Assembly: GCF_051020985.1 (NCBI RefSeq)
Contig: NW_027475138.1
Coordinates: forward strand, 1,798,001-1,862,000
DNA: 64,000 nt
From: Nomia melanderi
Taxonomy: Eukaryota > Arthropoda > Insecta > Hymenoptera > Halictidae
Direction: 5' to 3'
The first letter of the stretch is position 1, and each line of letters opens with the position of its first letter. Both the position numbers and the translations under genes were made by a program. Below are positions 37,322 through 48,812 of this stretch, piece by piece. The notes under the pieces are model-generated. The model was not told where the DNA came from. It made no database searches and worked only from the letters and a program-made list of their open reading frames with translations.

Positions 37322-38893
37322 CAGGGGAAAATCCAATATATATCTGGTGATATCTCGGGTGCTATTAGAGATAGCGCGATAAATCAAAGTGAATTATCTG
37401 CAGGAGGCCCTGGCCCATGAATCTGTGCAGCGGGAACGACCTCGGTCCACCAGGGTCGAGAAAACCACCGTCTCATGGGGCTGGACACTCAGGGTGAGGG
37501 AAATATCCAATATATATCTGGTGATATCTCGGGTGCTATTACAGATAGCGCAAGAAACCAAGTGTGTTATCTGCAGGAGGCCCTGGCGCCTGAATCTGTG
37601 CAGCGGGAACGACCTCGGACCACCAGGGTCCGAGAAAACCACCGTCTCATGGGGCCGGACACTCAGGGTCAGGGGAAAATCCAATATATATCTGGTGATA
37701 TTTCGGGTGCTATTAGAGATAGCGCAATAAACGAAAGTGAATTATCTGCAGGAGGCCCTGGCGCATGAATGTGTGCAGCGGGAACGACCTCGGACCACCA
37801 GGGGCCGAGAAAACCGCAGTCTCATGGGGCCGGACACTCAGGGTCAGGGAAAAATCCAATACATATCTGGTGATATCTCGGGCGCTATTACAGATAGCGC
37901 AATAAATCAAAGTGCATTGTCAGTAGGAGGCCGTGGCGCATGAACCTGGGCAGCGGGAACGTCCACGGACCTCCAGGGGCCGAGATAACGACCGTCTCAT
38001 GGGGCCGGACACGCAGGGTCAGTGAAAAATACAATATATATCTGGTGATATCTCGGGTGCTATTACAGATAGCGCAATAAATCAAAGTGCATTGTCTGTA
38101 GGAAGCCCTGGCGCATGAATCTGTGCAGCGGGAACGACCTCGGACCACCAGGGGCCGAAAAAACCACAGTCTCATGGGGCCGGACACTCAGGGTCAGGGA
38201 AAAATCCCATATATATCTGGTGATATCTTGGGTGCTGTTAGAGATAGCGCAATAAACCAAAGTGAATTATCTGCAGGAGGCCCTGGCGCATGAATATGTG
38301 CAGCGAGAACAACCTCGGACCCGTAGGGGCCGAGAAAATCACCGTCTCATGGGGCCGGACAGTCAGGTTCAGGGAAAAATCCTATATATATCTGGTGATA
38401 TCTTGGGTGCTATTAGAGATAGCGCAATAAATCAAAGTGCATTGTCTGTAGGAGGCCCTGGCGCATGAATCTGTGCAGCGGGAACGACCTCGGACCACCA
38501 GGGGCCGAGAAAACCACAGTCTCATGGGGCCGGACACTCAGGGTCAGGGGAAAATCCAATATATATCTGGTGATATCTCGGGTGCTATTAGAGATAGCGC
38601 AATAAACCAAAGTGAATTATCTGCAGGAGGCCCTGGCGCATGAATCTGTGCAACGGGAACGACCTCGGACCACCAGGAGCCGAGAAAACCGCAGTCTCAT
38701 GGGGCCGGACACTCAGGGTCAGGGCAAAATCCAATATATATCTGGTGATATCTCGTGTGCTATTAGAGATAGCGCAATCAACCAAAGTGAATTATCTGCA
38801 GGAGGCCCTGGCCCATGAATCTGTGCAGCGGGAACGACCTCGGTCCACCAGGGTCGAGAAAACCACAGTCTCATGGGGCCGGACACTCAGGGT
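37322..38893 (+). repeat. 9-monomer HOR, copy 2 (1,572 bp)
   Basis: This matches copy 1 at offset 1,572. Translations of the corresponding stretches on both strands are identical in every frame I compared, including the rare markers (ACCCGTAGGGG, GTCCACGG, CTCGTGTGC) and the three single-base deletions (~37,454, 37,560 and 38,856). Confidence 0.9.
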
Positions 38894-40383
38894 CAGGGGA
38901 AAATCCAATATATATCTGGTGATATCTCGGGTGCTATTAGAGATAGCGCGATAAATCAAAGTGAATTATCTGCAGGAGGCCCTGGCCCATGAATCTGTGC
39001 AGCGGGAACGACCTCGGTCCACCAGGGTCGAGAAAACCACCGTCTCATGGGGCTGGACACTCAGGGTGAGGGAAATATCCAATATATATCTGGTGATATC
39101 TCGGGTGCTATTACAGATAGCGCAAGAAACCAAGTGTGTTATCTGCAGGAGGCCCTGGCGCCTGAATCTGTGCAGCGGGAACGACCTCGGACCACCAGGG
39201 TCCGAGAAAACCACCGTCTCATGGGGCCGGACACTCAGGGTCAGGGGAAAATCCAATATATATCTGGTGATATTTCGGGTGCTATTAGAGATAGCGCAAT
39301 AAACGAAAGTGAATTATCTGCAGGAGGCCCTGGCGCATGAATGTGTGCAGCGGGAACGACCTCGGACCACCAGGGGCCGAGAAAACCGCAGTCTCATGGG
39401 GCCGGACACTCAGGGTCAGGGAAAAATCCAATACATATCTGGTGATATCTCGGGCGCTATTACAGATAGCGCAATAAATCAAAGTGCATTGTCAGTAGGA
39501 GGCCGTGGCGCATGAACCTGGGCAGCGGGAACGTCCACGGACCTCCAGGGGCCGAGATAACGACCGTCTCATGGGGCCGGACACGCAGGGTCAGTGAAAA
39601 ATACAATATATATCTGGTGATATCTCGGGTGCTATTACAGATAGCGCAATAAATCAAAGTGCATTGTCTGTAGGAAGCCCTGGCGCATGAATCTGTGCAG
39701 CGGGAACGACCTCGGACCACCAGGGGCCGAAAAAACCACAGTCTCATGGGGCCGGACACTCAGGGTCAGGGAAAAATCCCATATATATCTGGTGATATCT
39801 TGGGTGCTGTTAGAGATAGCGCAATAAACCAAAGTGAATTATCTGCAGGAGGCCCTGGCGCATGAATATGTGCAGCGAGAACAACCTCGGACCCGTAGGG
39901 GCCGAGAAAATCACCGTCTCATGGGGCCGGACAGTCAGGTTCAGGGAAAAATCCTATATATATCTGGTGATATCTTGGGTGCTATTAGAGATAGCGCAAT
40001 AAATCAAAGTGCATTGTCTGTAGGAGGCCCTGGCGCATGAATCTGTGCAGCGGGAACGACCTCGGACCACCAGGGGCCGAGAAAACCACAGTCTCATGGG
40101 GCCGGACACTCAGGGTCAGGGGAAAATCCAATATATATCTGGTGATATCTCGGGTGCTATTAGAGATAGCGCAATAAACCAAAGTGAATTATCTGCAGGA
40201 GGCCCTGGCGCATGAATCTGTGCAACGGGAACGACCTCGGACCACCAGGAGCCGAGAAAACCGCAGTCTCATGGGGCCGGACACTCAGGGTCAGGGCAAA
40301 ATCCAATATATATCTGGTGATATCTCGTGTGCTATTAGAGATAGCGCAATCAACCAAAGTGAATTATCTGCAGGAGGCCCTGG
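38894..40383 (+). repeat. 9-monomer HOR, copy 3 (truncated, ~1,490 bp)
   Basis: This matches copies 1 and 2 up to ~40,383, where TGGCGCATGAATGTG replaces TGGCCCATGAATCTG, so the third deletion marker is absent. A rearranged fragment of this unit recurs at ~44,100-44,935: it has the CGCCTG/TGTGTTATC monomer joined directly to the ACCCGT(A/G)GGGG monomer, missing three monomers in between, followed by the CTCGTGTGC monomer. Confidence 0.88.
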
Positions 40384-40859
40384 CGCATGAATGTGTGCAG
40401 CGGGAACGACCTCGGTCCACCAGGGGCCGAGAAAACCACCGTCACGAGGGGCCGGACACTTAGGGTCAGGGGAAATATCCAATATATATCTGGTGATATC
40501 TCGGGTGTTATTACAGATAGCGCAATAAATCAAAGTGCATTGTCAGTAGGAGGCCGTGGCGCATGAATCTGGGCAGCGGGAACGACCTCGTACCACCAGG
40601 CGCCGAGAAGACCACAGTCTCATGGGTCCGGACACTCAGAGTCAGGGAAAAATCCCATATATATCTGGTGATATCTTGGGTGCTGTTAGAGATAGCGCAA
40701 TAAACCAAAGTGAATTATCTGCAGGAGGCCCTGGCGCATGAATCTGTGCTGCGGGAACGACCTCGGTCCACCAGGGGCCGAGAAAACCACCGTCTCATGG
40801 GGCTGGACACTCAGGGTGAGGGAAATATCCAATATATATCTGGTGATATCTCGGGTGCT
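40384..40859 (+). repeat. Linker monomers after the 1,572-bp HOR
   Basis: Just under three monomers. One has GTCACGAGGGGCCGG and a +1 in GGGGAAATATCC (~40,471), closely matched at ~45,192 by a monomer with GTCCCGAGGGG and the same +1 insertion. The other two are the GTCAGTAGG/GGCCGTGG and CTGGAC/GTGAGGG types. Confidence 0.65.
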
Positions 40860-42440
40860 ATTACAGATAGCGCAATAAATCAAAGTGCATTGTCAGTAGG
40901 AGGCCGTGGCGCATGAATCTGGGCAGCGGGAACGACCTCGGACCACCAGGGGCCGAGAAGACCACCGTCTCATGGGGCCGGCCACTCAGGGTCAGTGGAA
41001 AATCCAATATATATCTGGTGATATCTCGGGTGCTATTAGAGATAGCGCAATAAGCCAAAGGGAATTATCTGCAGGAGGCCCTGGCGCATGCATCTGTGCA
41101 GCGGGAACGACCTAGGACCACCAGGGGCCGAGAAAACCACCGTCTCATGGGGCCGGACACTCAGGGTAAGGGAAAAATCCAATATATATCTGGTGATATC
41201 TCGGGTGCTATTATAGATAGCGCAATAAACCAAAGTGAGTTATCTGTAGGAGGCCCTGGCGCATGAATCTGTGCAGCGGGAACTACCTCGGACCACCAGG
41301 GGCTGAGAAAACCACCGTCCCGATGGGCCGGACACTTAGGGTCAGGGAAAAATCCCATATATATCTCGTGATATCTTGGGTGCTGTTAGAGATAGCGCAA
41401 TAAACCAAAGTGAATTATCTGCAGGAAACCCTGGCGCACGATTCTGTGCAGCGGGAACGACCTCGGACCACCAGGGGCCGAGAAAATCACCGTCTCATGG
41501 GGCCGGACTGTAAGGGTCAGGGAAAAACCCAATATATATCTGGTGATATCTAGGGTGCTATTAGAGATACCGCAATAAATCAAAGTGCATTGTCTGTAGG
41601 AGGCCCTGGCGAATGAATCTGTGCAGCAGGAACGACCTCGGACCACCAGGGGCCGAGAAAATTAGTGATATTCGGAATCCGTCACCCAAGATCATGTAAA
41701 AATGCAGCATACATCTGGTGATATCTCCGGTGCTATTACAGATAGCGCAATAAATCAAAGTGCATTGTCTGTAGGAGGCCCTGGCGCACGAATCTGTGCA
41801 GCGGGAACGACCTCGGACCACCAGGGGCCGAGAAAACCACCGTCTCATGGGGCTGGACACTCAGGGTGAGGGAAATATCCAATATATATCTGGTGATATC
41901 TCGGGTGTTATTACAGATAGCGCAATAAATCAAAGTGCATTGTCAGTAGGAGGCCGTGGCGCATGAATCTGGGCAGCGGGAACGACCTCGGACCAACAGG
42001 CGCCGAGAAGACCACAGTCTCATGGGTCCGGACACTCAGGGTCAGGGAAAAATCCCATATATATCTGGTGATATCTTAGGTGCTGTTAGAGATAGCGCAA
42101 TAAACCAAAGTGAATTATCTGCAGGAGGCCCTGGCGCATGAATCTGTGCTGCGGGAACGACCTCGGTCCACCAGGGGCCGAGAAAACCACCGTCTCATGG
42201 GGCTGGACACTCAGGGTGAGGGAAATATCCAATATATATCTGGTGATATCTCGGGTGCTATTAGAGATAGCGCAATAAATCAAAGTGCATTGTCTGTAGG
42301 AGGCCCTGGCGAATGAATCTGTGCAGAGGGAACGACCTAGGACCACCAGGGGCCGAGAAAACCACCGTCTCATGGGGCCGGACACTCAGGGTCAGGGAAA
42401 AATCCAATATATATCTGGTGATATCTCGGTTCCTATTACA
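40860..42440 (+). repeat. Duplicated block, copy 1 (~1.58 kb; partner 45,231-46,811)
   Basis: About nine monomers repeated at offset 4,371 bp, which is 25 x 175 minus 4; the indels between them (five -1, one +1) sum to -4. Shared markers include GTCAGTAGGAGG, GCCAAAGGG, CGACCTAGG, GGGGCTGAG and the divergent-block module. Copies differ at few places, for example CGATGGGCC versus CGAGGGGCC (~41,321), CACGATTC versus CATGATTC (~41,439) and AACAGGCGCC versus CACCAGGCGCC-type differences (~41,996). Confidence 0.8.
41662..41708 (+). repeat. Divergent internal block, isolated copy
   Basis: This is the same 47-bp replacement of monomer positions 76-122 as at 5.5-8.0 kb, here in a single monomer more than 33 kb away. 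It differs by a G-to-A (CAAGATCATG for CAAGGTCATG) and by CATACATC for CATATATC. It is again preceded by the ACTGTAAGGG/CTAGGG monomer, so the two-monomer module moved as a unit. It lies inside the block that is duplicated at a distance of 4,371 bp. Confidence 0.85.
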
Positions 42441-45230
42441 GATAGCGAAATAAACCAAAGCGAATTATCTGCAGGAGGCCCTGGCGCATGAATCTGTGCA
42501 GCGGGAACGACCTCGGTCCACCAGGGGCCGAGAAAACCACCGTCTCATGGGGCTGGACACTCAGGGTGAGGGAAATATCCAATATATATCTGGTGATATC
42601 TCGGGTGCTATTACAGATAGCGCAATGAATCAAAGTGCATTGTCTGTAGGAGGCCCTGGCGCATGAATCTGTGCAGCGGGAACGACCTCGGACCACCAGG
42701 GGCCGAGAAAAACAACGTCTCATGGGGCTGGACACTCAGGGTGAGGGAAATATCCAATATATATCTGGTGATATCTCGGGTGCTATTAGAGATAGCGCAA
42801 TAAACCAAGTGAGTTATCTGCAGGAGGCCCTGGCGCCTGAATCTGTGCAGCGGGAACGACCTCGGAACACCAGGGTCCGAAAAAACCACAGTCTCATGGG
42901 GCCGGACACTCAGGGTCAGGGGAAAATCCAATATATATCTGGTGATATCTCGGGTGCTATTAGATACAGCGCAATAAACCAAAGTGAATTATCTGCAGGA
43001 GGCCCTGGCGCATGAATCTGTGCAACGGGAACGACCTCGGACCACCAGGGGCCGAGAAAACCACCGTCTCATGGGGCCGGACACTCAGGGTCAGGGGAAA
43101 ATCCAATATATATCTGGTGATATCTCGGGTGCTATTACAGACAGCGCAATAAATCAATCGCATTGTCTGTAGGAGGCCCTGGCGCATGAATCTGTGCAGC
43201 GGGAACGACCTCGGACCACCAGGGGCCGAGAAAACCACAGTCTCATGGGGCCGGACACTCAGGGTCAGGGGAAAATCCAATATATATCTGGTGATATCTC
43301 GTGTGCTATTAGAGATAGCGCAATAAACCAAAGTGAATTATCTGCAGGAGGCCCTGGCGCATGAATCTGAGCAACGGGAACGACCTCGGACCACCAGGGG
43401 CCGTGAAAACCGCAGTCTCATGGGGCCGGACACTCAGGGTCAGGGGAAAATCCAATATATATCTGGTGATATTTCGGGTGCTATTAGAGATAGCGCAATA
43501 AACGAAAGTGAATTATCTGCAGGAGGCCCTGGCGCATGAATCAGTGCAGCGGGAACGACCTCGGACCACCAGGGGCCGAGAAAACCACCGTCTCATGGGG
43601 CTGAACACTCAGGGTGAGGGAAATATCCAATATATATCTGGTGATATCTCGGGTGCTATTAGAGATAGCGCAATAAACCAAGTGAGTTATCTGCAGGAGG
43701 CCCTGGCGCCTGAATCTGTGCAGCGGGAACGACCTCGGACCACCAGGGTCCGAAAAAACCACAGTCGCATGGGGCCGGACACTCAGGGTCAGGGGAAAAT
43801 CCAATATATATCTGGTGATATCTCGGGTGCTATTAGATACAGCGCAATAAACCAAAGTGAATTATCTGCAGGAGGCCCTGGCGCATGAATATGGGAAGCG
43901 GGAACGACCTCGGACCACCAGGGGCCGAGAAAACCACCGTCTCATGGGGCCGGACACTCAGGGTAAGGGAAAAATCCAATATATATCTGGTGATATCTCG
44001 GGTGCTATTATAGATAGCGCAATAAACCAAAGTGAGTTATCTGTAGGAGGCACTGGCGCATGAATCTGTGCAGCGGGAACTACCTCGGACCACCAGGGTC
44101 GAGAAAACCACCGTCTCATGGGGCTGGACACTCAGGGTGAGGGAAATATCCAATATATATCTTGTGATATCTCGTGTGCCATTACAGATAGCGCAAGAAA
44201 CCAAGTGTGTTATCTGCAGGAGGCCCTGGCGCCTGAATCTGTGCAGCGGGAACGACCTCGGACCACCAGGGTCCGAGAAAACCACCGTCTCATGGGGCCG
44301 GACACTCAGGGTCAGGGGAAAATCCAATATATATCTGGTGATATTTCGGGTGCTATTAGAGATAGCGCAATAAACCAAAGTGAATTATCTGCAGGAGGCC
44401 CTGGCGCATGAATATGTGCAGCGAGAACAACCTCGGACCCGTGGGGGCCGAGAAAATCACCGTCTCATGGGGCCGGACAGTCAGGTTCAGGGAAAAATCC
44501 TATATATATCTGGTGATATCTTGGGTGCTATTAGAGATAGCGCAATAAATCAAAGTGCATTGTCTGTAGGAGGCCCTGGCGCATGAATCTGTGCAGCGGG
44601 AACGACCTCGGACCACCAGGGGCCGAGAAAACCACAGTCTCATGGGGCCGGACACTCAGGGTCAGGGGAAAATCCAATATATATCTGGTGATATCTCGGG
44701 TGCTATTAGAGATAGCGCAATAAACCAAAGTGAATTATCTGCAGGAGGCCCTGGCGCATGAATCTGTGCAACGGGAACGACCTCGGACCACCAGGAGCCG
44801 AGAAAACCGCAGTCTCATGGGGCCGGACACTCAGGGTCAGGGCAAAATCCAATATATATCTGGTGATATCTCGTGTGCTATTAGAGATAGCGCAATCAAC
44901 CAAAGTGAATTATCTGCAGGAGGCCCTGGCGCATGAATGTGTGCAGCGGGAACGACCTCGGTCCACCAGGGGCCGAGAAAACCACCGTCTCATGGGGCTG
45001 GACACTCAGGGTAAGGGAAAAATCCAATATATATCTGGTGATATCTCGGGTGCTATTATAGATAGCGCAATAAACCAAAGTGAGTTATCTGTAGGAGGCA
45101 CTGGCGCATGAATCTGTGCAGCGGGAACTACCTCGGACCACCAGGGGCCGAGAAAACCACCGTCCCGAGGGGCCGGACACTTAGGGTCAGGGGAAATATC
45201 CAATATATATCTGGTGATATCTCGGGTGTT
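42441..45230 (+). repeat. Mixed domain echoing 33-36 kb and the 1,572-bp HOR
   Basis: About sixteen monomers with five single-base deletions (~42,808, 43,158, 43,681, 44,099, 44,210) and one insertion (~45,193). Monomers at ~42,620-43,330 parallel ~34,800-35,640, ~43,440-43,860 parallels ~33,480-33,900, and ~44,100-44,935 is a shortened version of the 1,572-bp HOR. This suggests that the HOR was amplified from a segment once continuous with these flanks. Confidence 0.7.
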
Positions 45231-46811
45231 ATTACAGATAGCGCAATAAATCAAAGTGCATTGTCAGTAGGAGGCCGTGGCGCATGAATCTGGGCAGCGG
45301 GAACGACCTCGGACCACCAGGGGCCGAGAAGACCACCGTCTCATGGGGCCGGCCACTCAGGGTCAGGGGAAAATCCAATATATATCTGGTGATATCTCGG
45401 GTGCTATTAGAGATAGCGCAATAAGCCAAAGGGAATTATCTGCAGGAGGCCCTGGCGCATGCATCTGTGCAGCGGGAACGACCTAGGACCACCAGGGGCC
45501 GAGAAAACCACCGTCTCATGGGGCCGGACACTCAGGGTAAGGGAAAAATCCAATATATATCTGGTGATATCTCGGGTGCTATTATAGATAGCGCAATAAA
45601 CCAAAGTGAGTTATCTGTAGGAGGCCCTGGCGCATGAATCTGTGCAGCGGGAACTACCTCGGACCACCAGGGGCTGAGAAAACCACCGTCCCGAGGGGCC
45701 GGACACTTAGGGTCAGGGAAAAATCCCATATATATCTGGTGATATCTTGGGTGCTGTTAGAGATAGCGCAATAAACCAAAGTGAATTATCTGCAGGAAGC
45801 CCTGGCGCATGATTCTGTGCAGCGGAAACGACCTCGGACCACCAGGGGCCGAGAAAATCACCGTCTCATGGGGCCGGACTGTAAGGGTCAGGGAAAAACC
45901 CAATATATATCTGGTGATATCTAGGGTGCTATTAGAGATACCGCAATAAATCAAAGTGCATTGTCTGTAGGAGGCCCTGGCGAATGAATCTGTGCAGCAG
46001 GAACGACCTCGGACCACCAGGGGCCGAGAAAATTAGTGATATTCGGAATCCGTCACCCAAGATCATGTAAAAATGCAGCATACATCTGGTGATATCTCGG
46101 GTGCTATTACAGATAGCGCAATAAATCAAAGTGCATTGTCTGTAGGAGGCCCTGGCGCACGAATCTGTGCAGCGGGAACGACCTCGGACCACCAGGGGCC
46201 GAGAAAACCACCGTCTCATGGGGCTGGACACTCAGGGTGAGGGAAATATCCAATATATATCTGGTGATATCTCGGGTGTTATTACAGATAGCGCAATAAA
46301 TCAAAGTGCATTGTCAGTAGGAGGCCGTGGCGCATGAATCTGGGCAGCGGGAACGACCTCGGACCACCAGGCGCCGAGAAGACCACAGTCTCATGGGTCC
46401 GGACACTCAGGGTCAGGGAAAAATCCCATATATATCTGGTGATATCTTAGGTGCTGTTAGAGATAGCGCCATAAACCAAAGTGAATTATCTGCAGGAGGC
46501 CCTGGCGCATGAATCTGTGCTGCGGGAACGACCTCGGTCCACCAGGGGCCGAGAAAACCACCGTCTCATGGGGCTGGACACTCAGGGTGAGGGAAGTATC
46601 CAATATATATCTGGTGATATCTCGGGTGCTATTAGAGATAGCGCAATAAATCAAAGTGCATTGTCTGTAGGAGGCCCTGGCGAATGAATCTGTGCAGAGG
46701 GAACGACCTAGGACCACCAGGGGCCGAGAAAACCACCGTCTCATGGGGCCGGACACTCAGGGTAAGGGAAAAATCCAATATATATCTGGTGATATCTCGG
46801 TTCCTATTACA
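45231..46811 (+). repeat. Duplicated block, copy 2 (partner 40,860-42,440)
   Basis: This is the second copy of the nine-monomer block at offset 4,371. The match ends at ~46,811, where AAATAAATCAAAGTGC replaces AAATAAACCAAAGCGA. Confidence 0.8.
46033..46079 (+). repeat. Divergent internal block, isolated copy (duplicate of the 41.66-kb copy)
   Basis: This sits exactly 4,371 bp from the 41,662 copy and shares both of its private variants (CAAGATCATG, CATACATC), which shows it arose by duplication of that copy and not by an independent exchange with the 5.5-8.0 kb domain. Confidence 0.85.
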
Positions 46812-47238
46812 GATAGCGAAATAAATCAAAGTGCATTGTCTGTAGGAGGCCCGGGCGCATGAATCTGTGCAGCGGCAACGACCTCGGACCACCAGGGGCC
46901 GAGAAAACCACCGTCTCATGGGGCCGGACACTCAGGGTCAGGGAAAAATCCAATATATATCTGGTGATATCTCGGGTGCTATTAGAGATAGCGCAATAAA
47001 CCAAAGTGAATTATCTGCAGGAGGCCCTGGCGCATGATTCTGTGCAACGGGAACGACCTCGGACCACCAGGGGCCGAGAAAACCACAGTCTAATGGGGCC
47101 GGACACTCAGGGTCAGGGCAAAATCCAATATATATCTGGTGATATTTCGGCTGCTATTAGAGATAGCGCAATAAACCAAAGTGAATTATCTGCAGGAGGC
47201 CCTGGCGCATGAATGTGTGCAGCGGGAACGACCTCGGG
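46812..47238 (+). repeat. Ordinary monomers between two repeat blocks
   Basis: About two and a half monomers of common type, with GGGCGCATG and GCGGCAACG variants and a TTTCGGCTG form at ~47,145. Nothing else is present. Confidence 0.6.
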
Positions 47239-48812
47239 CCACCAGGGTCCGAGAAAAACACCGTCTCATGGGGCCGCACACTCAGGGTCAGTGAAAAATC
47301 CAATATATATCTGGTGATATCTCGGGTGCTATTACAGATAGCGCCATAAATCAAAGTGCATTGTCTGTAGGAGGCCCTGGCGCATGAATCTGTGCAGCGG
47401 GAACGACCTCGGACCTCCAGGGGCCGAGACAACCACCGTCTCATGGGGCCGGACACTCAGGGTCCGGGTAAAATCCAATATATATCTGGTGATATCTCGG
47501 GTGCTATTACAGATAGCGCCATAAATCAAAGTGCATTGTCTGTAGGAGGCCCTGGCGCATGAATCTGTGCAGCGGGAACGACCTCGGACCTCCAGGGGCC
47601 GAGACAACCACCGTCTCATGGGGCCGGACACTCAGGGTCCGGGTAAAATCCAATATATATTTGGTGATATCTTGGGTGCTATTACAGATAGCGCAATAAA
47701 TCAAAGTGCATTGTCTGTAGGAGGCCCTGGCGCATGAATCTGTGCAGCGGGAACGACCTCGGACCACCAGGGGCCGAGAAAACCACAGTCTCATGGGGCC
47801 GGACACTCAGGGTCAGGGGAAAATCCAATATATATCTGGTGATATCTCGGGTGCTATTAGAGATAGCGCAATAAACCAAAGTGAATTATCTGCAGGATGC
47901 CCAGGCGCATGAATCTGTGAAGCGGGAACGACCTCGGACCACCAGGGGCCGAGACAACCACCGTCTCATGGGGCCGGACACTCAGGGTCAGGGAAAAATC
48001 CAATATATATCTGGTGATATCTCGGGTGCTATTACAGATAGCGCAATAAATCAAAGGGCATTGTCTGTAGGAGGCCCTGGCGCATGAACCTGTGCAGCGG
48101 CAACGACCTCAACCACCAGGGGCCGAGAAAACCACAGTCTCATGGGGCCGGACACTCAGGGTCAGGGTAAAATCCAATATATATCTGGTGATATCTCGGG
48201 TGCTATTACAGATAGCGCAATAAATCAAAGTGCATTGTCTGTAGGAGGCCCTGGCGCATGAATCTGTGAAGCGGCAACGACCTCGGACCACCAGGGGCCG
48301 AGAAAACCACAGTCTCATGGGGCCGGACACTCAGGGTCAGGAGAAAATCCAGTATATATCTGGTGATATCTCGGGTGCTATTAGAGATAGCGCAATATAC
48401 CAAAGTGAATTATCTGCAGGAGGCCCTGGCGCATGAATCTGTGCAGCGGGAACGACCTCGGACCACCAGGGGCCGAAAAAACCACAGTCTCATGGGGCCG
48501 GATACTCAGGGTCAGGGGAAAATCCAATATAGATCTGGTGATATCTCGGGTGCTATTACAGATAGCGCAATAAATCAAAGTGCATTGTCTGTAGGAGGCC
48601 CTGGCGCATGAATCTGTGCAGCGGGAACGACCTAGGACCACCAGGGGCCGAGACAACCACCGTCTCATGGGACCGGACACTCAGGGTCAGGGGAAAATCC
48701 AATATATATCTGGTGATATCTCGGGTGCTATTACAGATAGCGCAATAAATCAAAGTGTATTATCTGCAGGAGGCCCTGGCGCATCAATCTGTGCAACGGG
48801 AACGACCTCGGA
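47239..48812 (+). repeat. Second 9-monomer HOR, copy 1 (1,574 bp)
   Basis: Nine monomers with one deletion (CTCAACCACC for CTCGGACCACC, ~48,111), hence 1,575 minus 1. The unit includes a monomer with AAAAACACCG and CCGCACAC, two successive monomers with GACCTCCAGG and GGTCCGGG, a GATGCCCAGG junction, GTGAAGCGGCAACG and CCAGTATATATC. Its monomer content differs from the 1,572-bp HOR at 35.75-40.38 kb, so these are independent amplifications of similar size. The left edge is at 47,238 (G/A difference). Confidence 0.85.
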
